Assembly (NCBI RefSeq): GCF_004349265.1
Contig: NZ_SMFL01000011.1
Coordinates: 210,700 to 274,699 of the forward strand
DNA: 64,000 nt
Direction of reading: 5' to 3'
From: Dyadobacter psychrotolerans
GTDB lineage: Bacteria > Bacteroidota > Bacteroidia > Cytophagales > Spirosomataceae
Shown here: positions 42,895 to 51,918 of the stretch, one piece after another
How positions within the stretch are numbered: the first letter of the stretch is position 1
Layout of the letters: each line of letters opens with the position of its first letter
Notes under the pieces: generated by a model
Seen by the model: the letters and a program-made list of their open reading frames with translations, nothing else
Database searches by the model: none
Told to the model about the DNA's origin: nothing
Translations under genes and position numbers: made by a program

Positions 42895-43534
42895 TTAAAG
42901 TTTTTTCCTCTCCAGCACTTCCGCGATCTCCTTTGCCCATATCTTATAGGCTTTTTCATTCAGATGCGTCTTATCAACCGCATATTCGGCTTTTAAACCG
43001 GTTGAATCGGCTAAAAATTTGTTCAGGTCAATGAACTCGATTTTATTAACCTGGCAGTAATATGCAAGAAAGCCGTTGAGCCGGGTCACCTGTTTTTGAC
43101 TGACCGTATCGTTTTGTTCATATAAAGTTGATGTTACGACGGGTGTAATTTTATTTTTATCCAGCGTTTCGAGAATTGCTTTATAATTGGCTTCTATTTT
43201 TTCGGGCGAAACCCCGACTGTGATGTCATTGATGCCACCCATAACGAAACAGATCTCAGGATGTAAGTCAATAACCATTGGCTTAATAGCCTGAAGAAAA
43301 TGATATGTACTGACCTGGAAGGGTTCTTGTTAATACATCCGTTCGGCCAAGCAGCTCCACCCATTTACCCTGTGCGGTTATGGAGTTTCCAAACATGACG
43401 ATCTTTGGATCTCCTTTCGCAGTTACAAATCCCTGGAAAAGTTTGTCACGGTAAATGAATCCGACAACAATAAAGATGGCTGCAAAAATAAGATTAACGA
43501 GTAAGGAGAGAAAAAGGGCAGTTTTGGTCCTCAT
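42895..43534 (-). pseudogene. SGNH/GDSL-type hydrolase split by a frameshift
   Basis: Two minus-strand frames together make one SGNH hydrolase. The first (from ATG at 43534) has a membrane anchor and block I KIVMFGNSITAQGKWVELLG, then ends in a frame-shifted RTLPGQYIS tail. The other frame continues naturally as YHFLQAIKPMVIDLHPEICFVMGGINDITVG (block III) and ends DKTHLNEKAYKIW (catalytic Asp-His block V). Removing one base near 43310-43322 joins them. Either a real inactivating mutation or a sequencing error; block I also has GNS instead of GDS. Confidence 0.85.
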
Positions 43535-43592
43535 AAATTCAAACACTTTTTGCTAAAATAGCAAATCCCTTTTGCAAACCTAGCTCAAATTG

Positions 43593-44327
43593 TTACATCC
43601 ACTTACTTAAAAACTGATTGAAGATTTCTTTGTATTGATCACTGACAGGAATTGTCGTGGCACCGATTTGAATAGAATTCCGGGTTACAGCAGCAATTTT
43701 GTCGAGGTTGACAATAAAGGAACGATGTATGCGCATAAAGCGGGAAGGTGGCAGTTTCTCTTCCAGCGCTTTTAAACTGGTAAGAGAAAGTATTGGTTTG
43801 GAATCTGACTTTAAGTGTACTTTGACATAATCTTTCAGTCCCTCCATATACAGAATGTCTTCGTAAGCTATACGTACAAGCTGGTACTCTACCTTTAAAA
43901 ATAGATATTCGTCTTTAACTTCGGCAACGGCTCCTGCAGCAGCTTTCTGAACAAGCTCGACATATGCTTTTGCTTTAGAAGCAGCCCGGAGAAATTCTTC
44001 ATAATTAAAAGGTTTCAGAAGATAATCCAGCGCATCCACCCGAAAGCCATCCAACGCATATTGATTAAAGGCAGTAGTGAAAATGATACGTGGGCCGCGA
44101 GTGCCGGATGCTTCAATAACTCTTGCAAGCTCAATACCGGTTAGGTCCGGCATTTGTATGTCCAGAAAAATAACGTCAATTTCCTGCTGATGAACAACTT
44201 CCAGGGCTTCCACTGCGCTGGAAAAACGACCAACTAATTTCAAAAACGGGGTTTTATCAATAAACGAGGCAACAAGTCCTAATGCTAACGGTTCGTCGTC
44301 TACGGCAATGCAGGTTAATTGACTCAT
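43593..44327 (-). CDS. LytTR-family response regulator
   Basis: 244 residues. Receiver domain with AVDDEP, Asp56 in VIFLDIQMPDLTG, and the YLLKPFNYEEFLRA segment; LytTR DNA-binding domain about 140-244 (YLFLKVEYQLVRIAYEDILYMEGLKDYVKVHL, FMRIHRSFIVNLDKI). Its start overlaps the end of the kinase gene by 4 bases (ATGA), so the pair is translationally coupled. Confidence 0.95.
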   Translation of the reverse strand: MSQLTCIAVDDEPLALGLVASFIDKTPFLKLVGRFSSAVEALEVVHQQEIDVIFLDIQMPDLTGIELARVIEASGTRGPRIIFTTAFNQYALDGFRVDALDYLLKPFNYEEFLRAASKAKAYVELVQKAAAGAVAEVKDEYLFLKVEYQLVRIAYEDILYMEGLKDYVKVHLKSDSKPILSLTSLKALEEKLPPSRFMRIHRSFIVNLDKIAAVTRNSIQIGATTIPVSDQYKEIFNQFLSKWM

Positions 44328-45397
44328 GCAGTCTCTAATTCCAGGTGTACTTCAAATTCTTTTTCCTCTTTATTCTCATTCATCTCAAGAGAATATTTTC
44401 CCGGGTAAAGCAAATCCAGGCGGCGCTGCGTGTTGCTGATACCAATGCCGTTACTTTCATCCAGTACCGTTCTCTTATCTGTGAATAACGTGTTTTTTAC
44501 TTCCACAAAAATCTTGTGCTGCTCCTGGCGGATCTGTATATCAATTCTGCTTTTTTCAACGGCGCTTACCCCATGCTTGAACGCATTTTCAATAAAAGGC
44601 AAAAATAACATGGGTGCAATCGGCACATCATGAAGAGGATCCGGCGGTGAGAGGTGAACTGTAACTTTGTCGGTAAGGCGAAGCTGCATGAGCTGAATGT
44701 AATCCTGTGCAAACGCAATTTCCTGGCTCAGGAGTACTGTTCCGTGCTGAGTTTCATACAATACGTAACGCATTAAACGGGAAAGTTTATGCAATGCCTG
44801 CTGCGCTGCTTCGACATCGATGACCGTCAGCGCATAAATATTATTGAGTGTATTAAAAAAGAAATGCGGATTGATCTGGGCTTTAAGAAATGATAGTTCT
44901 GAATTGATTTTTTCCTGTTCCAGATCCTGACGGTATTGTTTATCTCGCTGTACATTTTGAACGGCAGCCACACTGGTGCTGATACCAATCACAATCAGAG
45001 CAGTCAATAAGGCAAAATAGTCGAGTTTATCTTTTTTCTTTTTTGGACGGGTCATGTCATCATGTGCAGCTTTCCATGCCTTGTCCATATAGTCCCTGTG
45101 GTTTATGGCCGTTTGGACCTGCTCAATAATAACAGCCAGCATAATAACCGAAGCAATGTTGAACAGTATAAATTTGAGATACTTGTTTCTGGCAAGATAC
45201 CTTGGAAACCAAAAATATACATTCACATAAAATATGCAGACCAGCATAAAGTAAAGAACCGCCTGCTTAATCCAGAAGGTGGCTGGCAGCTGGATCTGCC
45301 AGCTTAGTGGCTGCCACATCAAAAACAGGCCCAAAAAACTCCAGCCTAATAAATGAAGAAATAATGGCGGGTACTTTCTAACCTTACGGGAATCCAT
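44324..45397 (-). CDS. LytS-type sensor histidine kinase
   Basis: 357 residues. Four hydrophobic segments near 12-28, 45-63, 75-92 and 128-146 anchor it in the inner membrane without a large sensory loop. The kinase domain has INPHFFFNTLNNIYALTV (His178), the N box FIENAFKHGVSA, and NGIGISNTQRRLDLLYPG. It pairs with the overlapping LytTR regulator. A TATTTTTG box at 45422-45415 on the minus strand may be its promoter, though it leaves a very short leader. Confidence 0.94.
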   Translation of the reverse strand: MDSRKVRKYPPLFLHLLGWSFLGLFLMWQPLSWQIQLPATFWIKQAVLYFMLVCIFYVNVYFWFPRYLARNKYLKFILFNIASVIMLAVIIEQVQTAINHRDYMDKAWKAAHDDMTRPKKKKDKLDYFALLTALIVIGISTSVAAVQNVQRDKQYRQDLEQEKINSELSFLKAQINPHFFFNTLNNIYALTVIDVEAAQQALHKLSRLMRYVLYETQHGTVLLSQEIAFAQDYIQLMQLRLTDKVTVHLSPPDPLHDVPIAPMLFLPFIENAFKHGVSAVEKSRIDIQIRQEQHKIFVEVKNTLFTDKRTVLDESNGIGISNTQRRLDLLYPGKYSLEMNENKEEKEFEVHLELETA

Positions 45398-45726
45398 CCA
45401 AATAGTGTTTACAGCAAAAATAACATGATTTGCAATTACAATCTTACGGGTTAAAATTCAAAGTGTTTGGTCAAATCGATCAATATCCTTTAAACGTCGA
45501 CAGTATAGCATTTATGATCTATGAAGTAAAATGACGGACACAATGAGTAATCCATCAAAACGTCGGTTTCACAATCTTTATATAAAGTGACCAGAGCAGG
45601 GAATCACTTCCAACCGTTCATCGGATGAAATGCCCTTTTGATCGGTGCATCCTACCTTTCCATCTAATCGGTTTAGAGAAGTGCTGAATAGGTATTTATT
45701 TTGAAATTGTATTTTACTATTTTTTG

Positions 45727-48663
45727 ATGAATTCCATGAAAATGATGAAACTATTTACAACCCTGCTATTTATGTTAGCACTGGTTTCTACTTCATACGC
45801 ACAGTTTGGCGGCGGCGGAGGTGGTGGCGGAAACCGCGGAGGTGGCGGCGGCGATTTCGGACGTGACAGACAGCGTCAGACGGTTATACCAGGAACAGCA
45901 GAAGATGCACCAAAAGGAAACGGCAGAATAAAAGGTATTTTGATTGATTCCGTATCAAAAAAGCCTGTTGAATTCGCAGCACTTTCTCTGGTTGATATAA
46001 AAACCAATAACCCGATAGACGGAACTACAACTGATGAAAAAGGTGAGTTTACACTTACCAAAGTAGCATCAGGTAACTTTAAAATTCTTATTTCCTTTAT
46101 TGGTTATAAAACCAAAACGATCAATAATATCAAGATCGACAAAAAAACGGAACTGGATTTAGGCTCCGTTATGCTTTCCGGAGATGTTGTGCAACTTAAC
46201 GAAGTTGAAGTTGTAGGCATGGCCCAGATGATCGAAGAGAAAGTGGACAGGCTGGTTTACAATGCAGAGAAAGACATTACCAGTAAAGGTGGTGATGCTT
46301 CGGATGTAATGAAAAAAGTACCAATGCTTACTGTGGATCTGGATGGTAATGTGTCACTTAGAGGTAGCTCTAACGTGCGGGTGCTTATCAATAACAAGCC
46401 TTCGACAATTATTGCTACCAGCGTTGCTGATGCATTAAGGCAAATTCCGGCAGATATGATTAAATCTGTTGAGGTTATTACTTCGCCTTCGGCAAAATAT
46501 GATGCAGAGGGATCGGCAGGTATCATTAACATCATTACTAAAAAGAGCACAATACAGGGTGGAACATTGAATGTAGACACAGGTATTGGTAACCGTGGTT
46601 CCAATCTTGGATTGAGAGGAAATTACAGACAAGGTAAAATGGGATTCAGCTTGGGTGGTTTTGGCCGTTTCAACTACAACATGCCTGGTAAATCTGAAAA
46701 CCTTCAGGTTGGTAAAATCGACAAATTCTCTATTCGCCAGATGAGCGAGTCGGATAACAAAAGCTCTTTTGGTTCTTATAACTTCGGATGGGATTACGAA
46801 ATCGATTCAAAAACTTCTCTTTCTGCCAATGCCCGTTACGGAATGAGAAACGCAAGAAATTCCCAGCAGCTTAGTACTTTCAATACACAGAGTAACGGTA
46901 CGGTCAGAAACAGCTTCAGGGATGTTAATTCAAAGGACCTTTCAGGAACCTGGGATTTAAATGTTGACTATATCAGAACGTTGGCTAAACCACAACAGGA
47001 ACTGAGTGTATCGGCACAGTATAGCCGTAATAACAGAACCAATGATTATGATGCAGATGTGTTTAATTTGACAACTGCACAAATCAAAGAACTGGTAGGA
47101 ACAGAGTCGAACGACAATAGCAGCCATAACCAGGAAAGCACGATCCAGATGGATTACCAAACGCCGATCAGCGATAATCAAATGCTTGAGGTGGGTGGTA
47201 AAGGAATTTTCCGTCAGGTGGTAAGTAATATTCAGTACGGTGGTTTGATTGCTTCACGTCCAAACAGCGCTTTGGATTACGATCAGAATGTTGCTGCGGG
47301 TTATTTCTCCTACACATTCACAACAAAAAGCAAGTTTACTGTTAAGGTTGGATCAAGATACGAGTATACCAGTATAGATGCTGTGCAGGGTGAGCAGAGG
47401 TCAAACCTGAATCTTCCTGCCTATGGCAATTTGGTTCCGAGTCTTAACCTTTCACAAACTTTTGGAAAAGGCCAAACGATTAAACTTGGTTACAATCGTC
47501 GTTTGCAGCGTCCCGGTATTCAGTTCCTGAATCCGAACGTAAACTCTTCTAACCCTACAAACATTAGCTTTGGTAATCCTGAACTGGATCCTGAGTTAAC
47601 CGACCAGGTTGAATTGGGGACCAGTTTCTTCAAGAACTCGCTTTACGTTAATGTTTCTACTTTTGCCCGTTTTACTAACAATTCGATTGAAAGTATCCGT
47701 AGCACAAGCGCGGACGGGGTTATCAGTACAACTTATGGTAATATCGGAGAGAAACAAAACTATGGTGCAAACATTTTCGGTAACCTGACTCTGTTTAAAA
47801 GATGGCAGGTTGGTGGAGGTTTTGATGCCTATTATGCAAATCTTGTTAACAAAGGTACCAATTCAAGTAACGACGGTATCGTTGTCAGCGGTCGTTTCAG
47901 AACGGGCCTTACCCTGAAAAAAGGATGGGGATTGCAGGCAGGTGGTTTCCTAAGAGGGCGTGAAGTTCAGCTTCAGGGAACGCAGGCTGGTTTCAGAATG
48001 TACGACCTTGGTGTGAAAAAGGATTTTACAAACAAAAGAGGAAGTATAGGATTTGGAATGGAAAACTTCCTGGCTCCTTCTTTCAAAATGAAAACAAGCC
48101 TGGAAACGCCTCAATTCACTCAGAACAATACCAACTTCCTGTATAACCGAGGATTCAGAATTAACTTCTCTTACCGTTTAGGTAAAATGACCTTCGTTGA
48201 AACGAAAACAAGAAGAAAAAAATCGGTGAACAATGACGATATGAAAAGCGATGGCGGCGGCGGAATGGATGCAGGTAACGGTGGCGGCGGAGCACAACAG
48301 GCAACGCCTGCAGTATCAGTTCCATCTGCAAGACCTGCCGGAGCAACCGGAAGACCTGCCGGACAAGGTGCAGGAATGATGAGACCGGATAGCGCAGCCA
48401 GACCAGCACGTACTGCAATGCCTGTTACACCGACTACTGTTGACTCAACTTCTAAAACATTGATACCCTCTGTGCCGGTAAAAACAGACTCAACTGCAAC
48501 GCCTGTTGACTCTACTGCCAGACCAGTACTTCCTGTTTCGCCAGTCAAACCGGATTCGACGTCAGTGCCGGTTGATTCAACAGCAAGACCTGTTCTTCCT
48601 GTAACACCGGTGAAACCAGATTCGACAACAGCTCCGGTGAAACCGAACATTCCGAATAACTGA
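45727..48663 (+). CDS. Outer-membrane beta-barrel receptor-like protein with Gly- and Pro-rich ends
   Basis: 978 residues. Signal peptide (MKMMKLFTTLLFMLALVSTSYAQ), then a Gly-rich stretch (FGGGGGGGG, RGGGGG), a CarboxypepD_reg-like domain at about 60-140 (IKGILIDSVSKKPVEFAALSL), a plug region (SDVMKKVPMLTVDLDGNVSLRG), and an outer-membrane barrel (OMP_b-brl family, TonB-receptor related). The C-terminal ~130 residues are Pro/Ser/Thr-rich with repeats of VDSTARPVLPV(S/T)PVKPDST, which is unusual after a barrel. Start: ATG at 45727 or 45736. The 326-base gap upstream shows no gene. Confidence 0.88.
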   Translation: MNSMKMMKLFTTLLFMLALVSTSYAQFGGGGGGGGNRGGGGGDFGRDRQRQTVIPGTAEDAPKGNGRIKGILIDSVSKKPVEFAALSLVDIKTNNPIDGTTTDEKGEFTLTKVASGNFKILISFIGYKTKTINNIKIDKKTELDLGSVMLSGDVVQLNEVEVVGMAQMIEEKVDRLVYNAEKDITSKGGDASDVMKKVPMLTVDLDGNVSLRGSSNVRVLINNKPSTIIATSVADALRQIPADMIKSVEVITSPSAKYDAEGSAGIINIITKKSTIQGGTLNVDTGIGNRGSNLGLRGNYRQGKMGFSLGGFGRFNYNMPGKSENLQVGKIDKFSIRQMSESDNKSSFGSYNFGWDYEIDSKTSLSANARYGMRNARNSQQLSTFNTQSNGTVRNSFRDVNSKDLSGTWDLNVDYIRTLAKPQQELSVSAQYSRNNRTNDYDADVFNLTTAQIKELVGTESNDNSSHNQESTIQMDYQTPISDNQMLEVGGKGIFRQVVSNIQYGGLIASRPNSALDYDQNVAAGYFSYTFTTKSKFTVKVGSRYEYTSIDAVQGEQRSNLNLPAYGNLVPSLNLSQTFGKGQTIKLGYNRRLQRPGIQFLNPNVNSSNPTNISFGNPELDPELTDQVELGTSFFKNSLYVNVSTFARFTNNSIESIRSTSADGVISTTYGNIGEKQNYGANIFGNLTLFKRWQVGGGFDAYYANLVNKGTNSSNDGIVVSGRFRTGLTLKKGWGLQAGGFLRGREVQLQGTQAGFRMYDLGVKKDFTNKRGSIGFGMENFLAPSFKMKTSLETPQFTQNNTNFLYNRGFRINFSYRLGKMTFVETKTRRKKSVNNDDMKSDGGGGMDAGNGGGGAQQATPAVSVPSARPAGATGRPAGQGAGMMRPDSAARPARTAMPVTPTTVDSTSKTLIPSVPVKTDSTATPVDSTARPVLPVSPVKPDSTSVPVDSTARPVLPVTPVKPDSTTAPVKPNIPNN

Positions 48664-48670
48664 TTTTCCT

Positions 48671-48719
48671 AAGCCCATAAAAAAACCTCTTCACATCGGA
48701 GAGGTTTTTTTATGGGCTT
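48671..48719. terminator. Long bidirectional terminator
   Basis: The 20-base arm AAGCCCATAAAAAAACCTCT at 48671-48690 pairs perfectly with its complement at 48700-48719 around a 9-base loop. It separates the outer-membrane protein gene from converging hemC. Confidence 0.93.
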
Positions 48720-48734
48720 TTATTAAGATAAAAT

Positions 48735-49667
48735 TCAGAACTGAACCTGTGCGCTTCTGATCTCGCTTAGAATTCTGTCAGCTCCTGCTTCAATGAGTTC
48801 ATCTGCCAGCGCGTAACCAAGTTCTTCGGCTGATGTGGCTATGCCGCTTATATTCCTGCGGATCATTTCTTTTCCATCCAGACTGATAATACCGCCGGTA
48901 ATTGTAATTTCATCCTCATTTAAAGTGGCCAAGCCGAATACAGGAATGCTGCATCCTCCGTGTAACCGGTTCAAAAACGCCCTTTCCGCACGTAAACAGG
49001 TCTCTGTCGGAATATGGCTTAGCAGGTTTTTGAGAATCGCCTTTTTGCCTTCAGATAAGGAAACAGCGTTTTCCACAGCAACACTTCCCTGACCAACAGC
49101 CGGTGTGAATTCCTCTAAAAGCAGATACTCCGCTATTTTATCATCGTACTCCATACGGTGAACTCCGGCATAAGCCAGAAGCAGAGCATCACAATGACCT
49201 TCTTCCAGTTTCCTTAGCCGGGTCTGCAAATTTCCGCGCATATCAACCGTTTTGATATGCGGATAAAAATGTTTTAATATGGCAATCCGGCGCGTTGAAG
49301 AAGTACCCACAACAAACGATTCTCCGCTTTTTAGCGACAAACCTGAATTATGGCTTACCAGCACATCATTTGCGCGTTCCCTTTCCGTAAAAGCTGAAAT
49401 TTCGAAATCTGCATCCAGATCCGACTGCAGATCTTTTGCACTATGAACTGCAATATCAATGGATCCGTTTCTAAGCTGATCTTCAAGTTCCTGGGTGAAA
49501 ACACCTTTGCTTCCAATTTTTGACAGGGAGCGGTCCAGTATTTTGTCGCCCTTTGTTTCAATAATGACAATTTCAGTTTCAATTCCGCCCTGCTGCAAAA
49601 GATCTTCAATATAATATGCCTGCCAGAGAGCAAGTTTACTGCCGCGTGTTCCTATTTTTATTTGCAT
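48735..49667 (-). CDS. hemC: Porphobilinogen deaminase (hydroxymethylbilane synthase)
   Basis: 310 residues; it polymerises four porphobilinogens in heme synthesis. IKIGTRGSKLALWQA starts the protein, HSAKDLQ holds the catalytic Asp79, STRRIAILK and GNLQTRLRKL bind substrate carboxylates, and Cys239 in LHGGCSIPVFG carries the dipyrromethane cofactor. All key residues are present. No other hem gene lies in the window. Confidence 0.97.
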   Translation of the reverse strand: MQIKIGTRGSKLALWQAYYIEDLLQQGGIETEIVIIETKGDKILDRSLSKIGSKGVFTQELEDQLRNGSIDIAVHSAKDLQSDLDADFEISAFTERERANDVLVSHNSGLSLKSGESFVVGTSSTRRIAILKHFYPHIKTVDMRGNLQTRLRKLEEGHCDALLLAYAGVHRMEYDDKIAEYLLLEEFTPAVGQGSVAVENAVSLSEGKKAILKNLLSHIPTETCLRAERAFLNRLHGGCSIPVFGLATLNEDEITITGGIISLDGKEMIRRNISGIATSAEELGYALADELIEAGADRILSEIRSAQVQF

Positions 49668-49721
49668 GATTTTTGTTACTCCTGAGAAAGAGTTTAATAG
49701 TTTTTCACTAAGAGGTTAAAT

Positions 49722-50081
49722 TCAATAGGCTTGTATCAGCACCTCTGCCGGAATTTGTAATTTTTCATTCAGTTTTCTTATCATTCCCAGACTTAGTTTT
49801 CTTTTTCCGGATAAAATTTCGGACTTACGTGAGCGGTTCCCAAGGATTTCTGAGAGCTCTTTTTCCGTCATTCCCAATTGATCCAGCCTGAATCTGATAG
49901 CTTCTAACGGAGTTGGCTTTGGAGTAGGATAGTGGACGCTTTCATAATCCTTAGCCACAATTGATAAGAGTTCAAGCTCATCAGATAAGGCTGAGTCGGG
50001 AATAACCTCTTCCTGCATTAACAAATAAATCCGCTGTAATGCATATTCATATTGACCATCATTTTTTATTGGAGCTACCAT
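49722..50081 (-). CDS. higA: HigA-type antitoxin
   Basis: 119 residues from the ATG at 50081 (MVAPIKNDGQYEYALQRIYLLM). The C-terminal helix-turn-helix (RLDQLGMTEKELSEILGNRSRKSEILSGKRKLSLGMIRKLNEKL) is of the HigA/XRE class. The N-terminal part is the region expected to bind the toxin. It overlaps the toxin gene by 23 bases, and follows it, the reversed toxin-first order of higBA. Confidence 0.85.
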   Translation of the reverse strand: MVAPIKNDGQYEYALQRIYLLMQEEVIPDSALSDELELLSIVAKDYESVHYPTPKPTPLEAIRFRLDQLGMTEKELSEILGNRSRKSEILSGKRKLSLGMIRKLNEKLQIPAEVLIQAY

Positions 50082-50376
50082 ATTCAATCTTTTTAGCGTC
50101 AATCTGGTCGTACTCTTTGTGTGTACCAAACCAGATAATAAAAACAATTTTTAGCCGAAATTCAATATCTACAATAAGCCTGTATGAATTACCATGTATA
50201 TTAAAAACTACTCTTTTGTTATTCAGAATTGAGGCATTACGATAGTGAATTTTCAATTCATTGGGAGAATTCCAGTTCGCTCTTTCAACTTCCTGATTCC
50301 ATGCCAGCAGAGATTGTTTTGCCAGAGGGTAAATTTCTCCGTAGGCTCTCAAATTCCGGGTTGCAATTATTCTCAT
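50059..50376 (-). CDS. higB: HigB-type mRNA interferase toxin
   Basis: 105 residues from the ATG at 50376 (MRIIATRNLRAYGEIYPLAKQ); upstream start codons give non-conserved residues. The RelE-like fold of HigB is suggested by RVVFNIHGNSYRLIVDIEFRLKIVFIIWFGTHKEYDQID, with conserved Arg and the GTHxEYD end. It cuts ribosome-bound mRNA in characterised homologues. A TATCTTTG box at 50391-50384 (minus) would give an almost leaderless transcript. Confidence 0.88.
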   Translation of the reverse strand: MRIIATRNLRAYGEIYPLAKQSLLAWNQEVERANWNSPNELKIHYRNASILNNKRVVFNIHGNSYRLIVDIEFRLKIVFIIWFGTHKEYDQIDAKKIEYGSSNKK

Positions 50377-50438
50377 AACAGCACAAAGATAAAAATTGTT
50401 ACCAAGTTGGTTACGAATGTTTAATATCCTAAGCAACT

Positions 50439-51341
50439 TTAAACGCCAACCGTATCACCCTCATCCGTCACAATTTTATCCTCAATGTAAGCGACAATCA
50501 GAGATGCTACGTCAATTCCGCTGATTTCCTCAATCCCTCTTAAACCAGGCGACGAATTTACTTCCATAACCAAAGGACCTCTTGCCGATTGGAGCAAATC
50601 CACACCGGCAATTTTAACACCTAATGCTTTTGCGGCCGCGATGGCTGTGTGCTCTTCTTCCGGTGAAAGCTCGATCCGGAATCCTTCACCTCCCCGGTGC
50701 AGATTGGACCGGAAGTCTCCGTCGGCTCCCTGGCGTTTCATAGCGGCAACTACTTTATTGCCGATGACAAAAGCACGAATGTCCGCACCTTTTGATTCTG
50801 CAATATATTCCTGTATTAAAAAATTAGCCCGAAGGCCATAAAATGCCTCGATGGTGGATTTGGCGGCTTTAATAGTTTCGGCCAATACAACGCCCACGCC
50901 CTGTGTTCCTTCAAGAAGTTTGATAATAACTGGCGGGCCTCCTACATGATGGATCAGCTCGGTAACCTGTGCAGGATTTTTGGCAAAAACCGTTTTCGGA
51001 ATGCCAACACCTGATTTTGCCAGGACCTGCATACTTCTGAGTTTATCCCGTGAACGTAATATTGCCTGGGATTTGACGGTTGTAAATACTTTCATCAATT
51101 CAAATTGCCGCACAACTGCACAGCCAAAAGCATTTACTGAGGTACCGATCCTGGGAATGACAGCGTCAATGCCGGTAATGGTTTTGCCTTTATAAACGAT
51201 TGAAGGTTTTCCTCCCTCAATCATGACAAAACATTTGACATGGTCGATCACTACGGCCTGATGGCCCTTTTGCTTTATTGCCTCTACCAGTCGTCTTGTT
51301 GAGTAAAGTTCAGGATTGGTAGATAATACGGCGATTTTCAT
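50439..51341 (-). CDS. rimK: RimK-type alpha-L-glutamate ligase
   Basis: 300 residues, an ATP-grasp enzyme. It has VIPRIGTSVNAFG, the ATP-binding VGGPPVIIKLLEGTQGVGVVLAE, FIQEYI-like FLIQEYIAESKGADIRAFVIG, and the metal-binding end GPLVMEVNSSPGLRGIEEISG. RimK adds glutamates to the C-terminus of ribosomal protein S6 in Proteobacteria. The gene lies 14 bases downstream of a RimB-like retropepsin gene; the pair mirrors rimBK. Confidence 0.94.
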   Translation of the reverse strand: MKIAVLSTNPELYSTRRLVEAIKQKGHQAVVIDHVKCFVMIEGGKPSIVYKGKTITGIDAVIPRIGTSVNAFGCAVVRQFELMKVFTTVKSQAILRSRDKLRSMQVLAKSGVGIPKTVFAKNPAQVTELIHHVGGPPVIIKLLEGTQGVGVVLAETIKAAKSTIEAFYGLRANFLIQEYIAESKGADIRAFVIGNKVVAAMKRQGADGDFRSNLHRGGEGFRIELSPEEEHTAIAAAKALGVKIAGVDLLQSARGPLVMEVNSSPGLRGIEEISGIDVASLIVAYIEDKIVTDEGDTVGV

Positions 51342-51355
51342 ATATTCCGGATAAT

Positions 51356-51844
51356 TTAAGAGAGTGGCGGAGCGTCGAAATCATGTTTCGATTTTCGCCT
51401 GATTGTTTCATGGCTCGTATTGCTTTTGTTTTGGTCAGCGGACAAATCTTTTTTAGAAACGTCGATGACAAATCGGTTTTTAAGCAATTTACGGCCAAGA
51501 AGTATGGGGTAACTCATCTTCCGGCGATTGGCCAGTGTGAATTCAGTCCGGATTTTCCGGCCAAAAAGTTTAATTGAGGTTTTGATCACATAACGTTTTT
51601 CCTCTTTACCAGAAGAATTCCGGATTACAGTTTCCTTAAATTCTTTTACCAAAAAAGATTGCTGAGGCGCTCCCCGTTTTGCATCCAGATAGAAGCATAA
51701 GATTGACTCTCCGTTTTCTTCAATTAACTGAACTTTTGAACAATGAATAGAAGAAGTGGTAGCGCCCGAATCGACCCGAACAGGAACTTTGTACCAGCCC
51801 AGTTCAGGTAAATCCACGATGTCAGTTGCGCCAATGATTTCCAT
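51356..51844 (-). CDS. RimB-like retropepsin (ATP-dependent zinc protease family, PF05618)
   Basis: 162 residues. The aspartic-protease-like motif VDSGATTSSIHCSKV near residues 24-38 has DSGA where retropepsins have DTGA; the conserved MSYPILLGRKLLKNRFVIDV follows. These small proteins are encoded next to rimK in many bacteria (RimB). The Lys/Arg-rich C-terminus extends beyond the core. Proposed to act with RimK on S6 modification; the exact role is inferred. Confidence 0.88.
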   Translation of the reverse strand: MEIIGATDIVDLPELGWYKVPVRVDSGATTSSIHCSKVQLIEENGESILCFYLDAKRGAPQQSFLVKEFKETVIRNSSGKEEKRYVIKTSIKLFGRKIRTEFTLANRRKMSYPILLGRKLLKNRFVIDVSKKDLSADQNKSNTSHETIRRKSKHDFDAPPLS

Positions 51845-51918
51845 AACGGGATTCTTACTGTGGTTCAGATGTTTTTATAGGAATGATCAAACTCCAAACG
51901 GTCAGCAGAATGTATCGC

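Noticed and set aside
48171..48650. A 159-codon antisense frame opposite the C-terminal repeats of the outer-membrane protein
   Set aside because: It is a Gly/Thr/Val repeat that mirrors the sense repeats; there is no promoter, no family and no start context.
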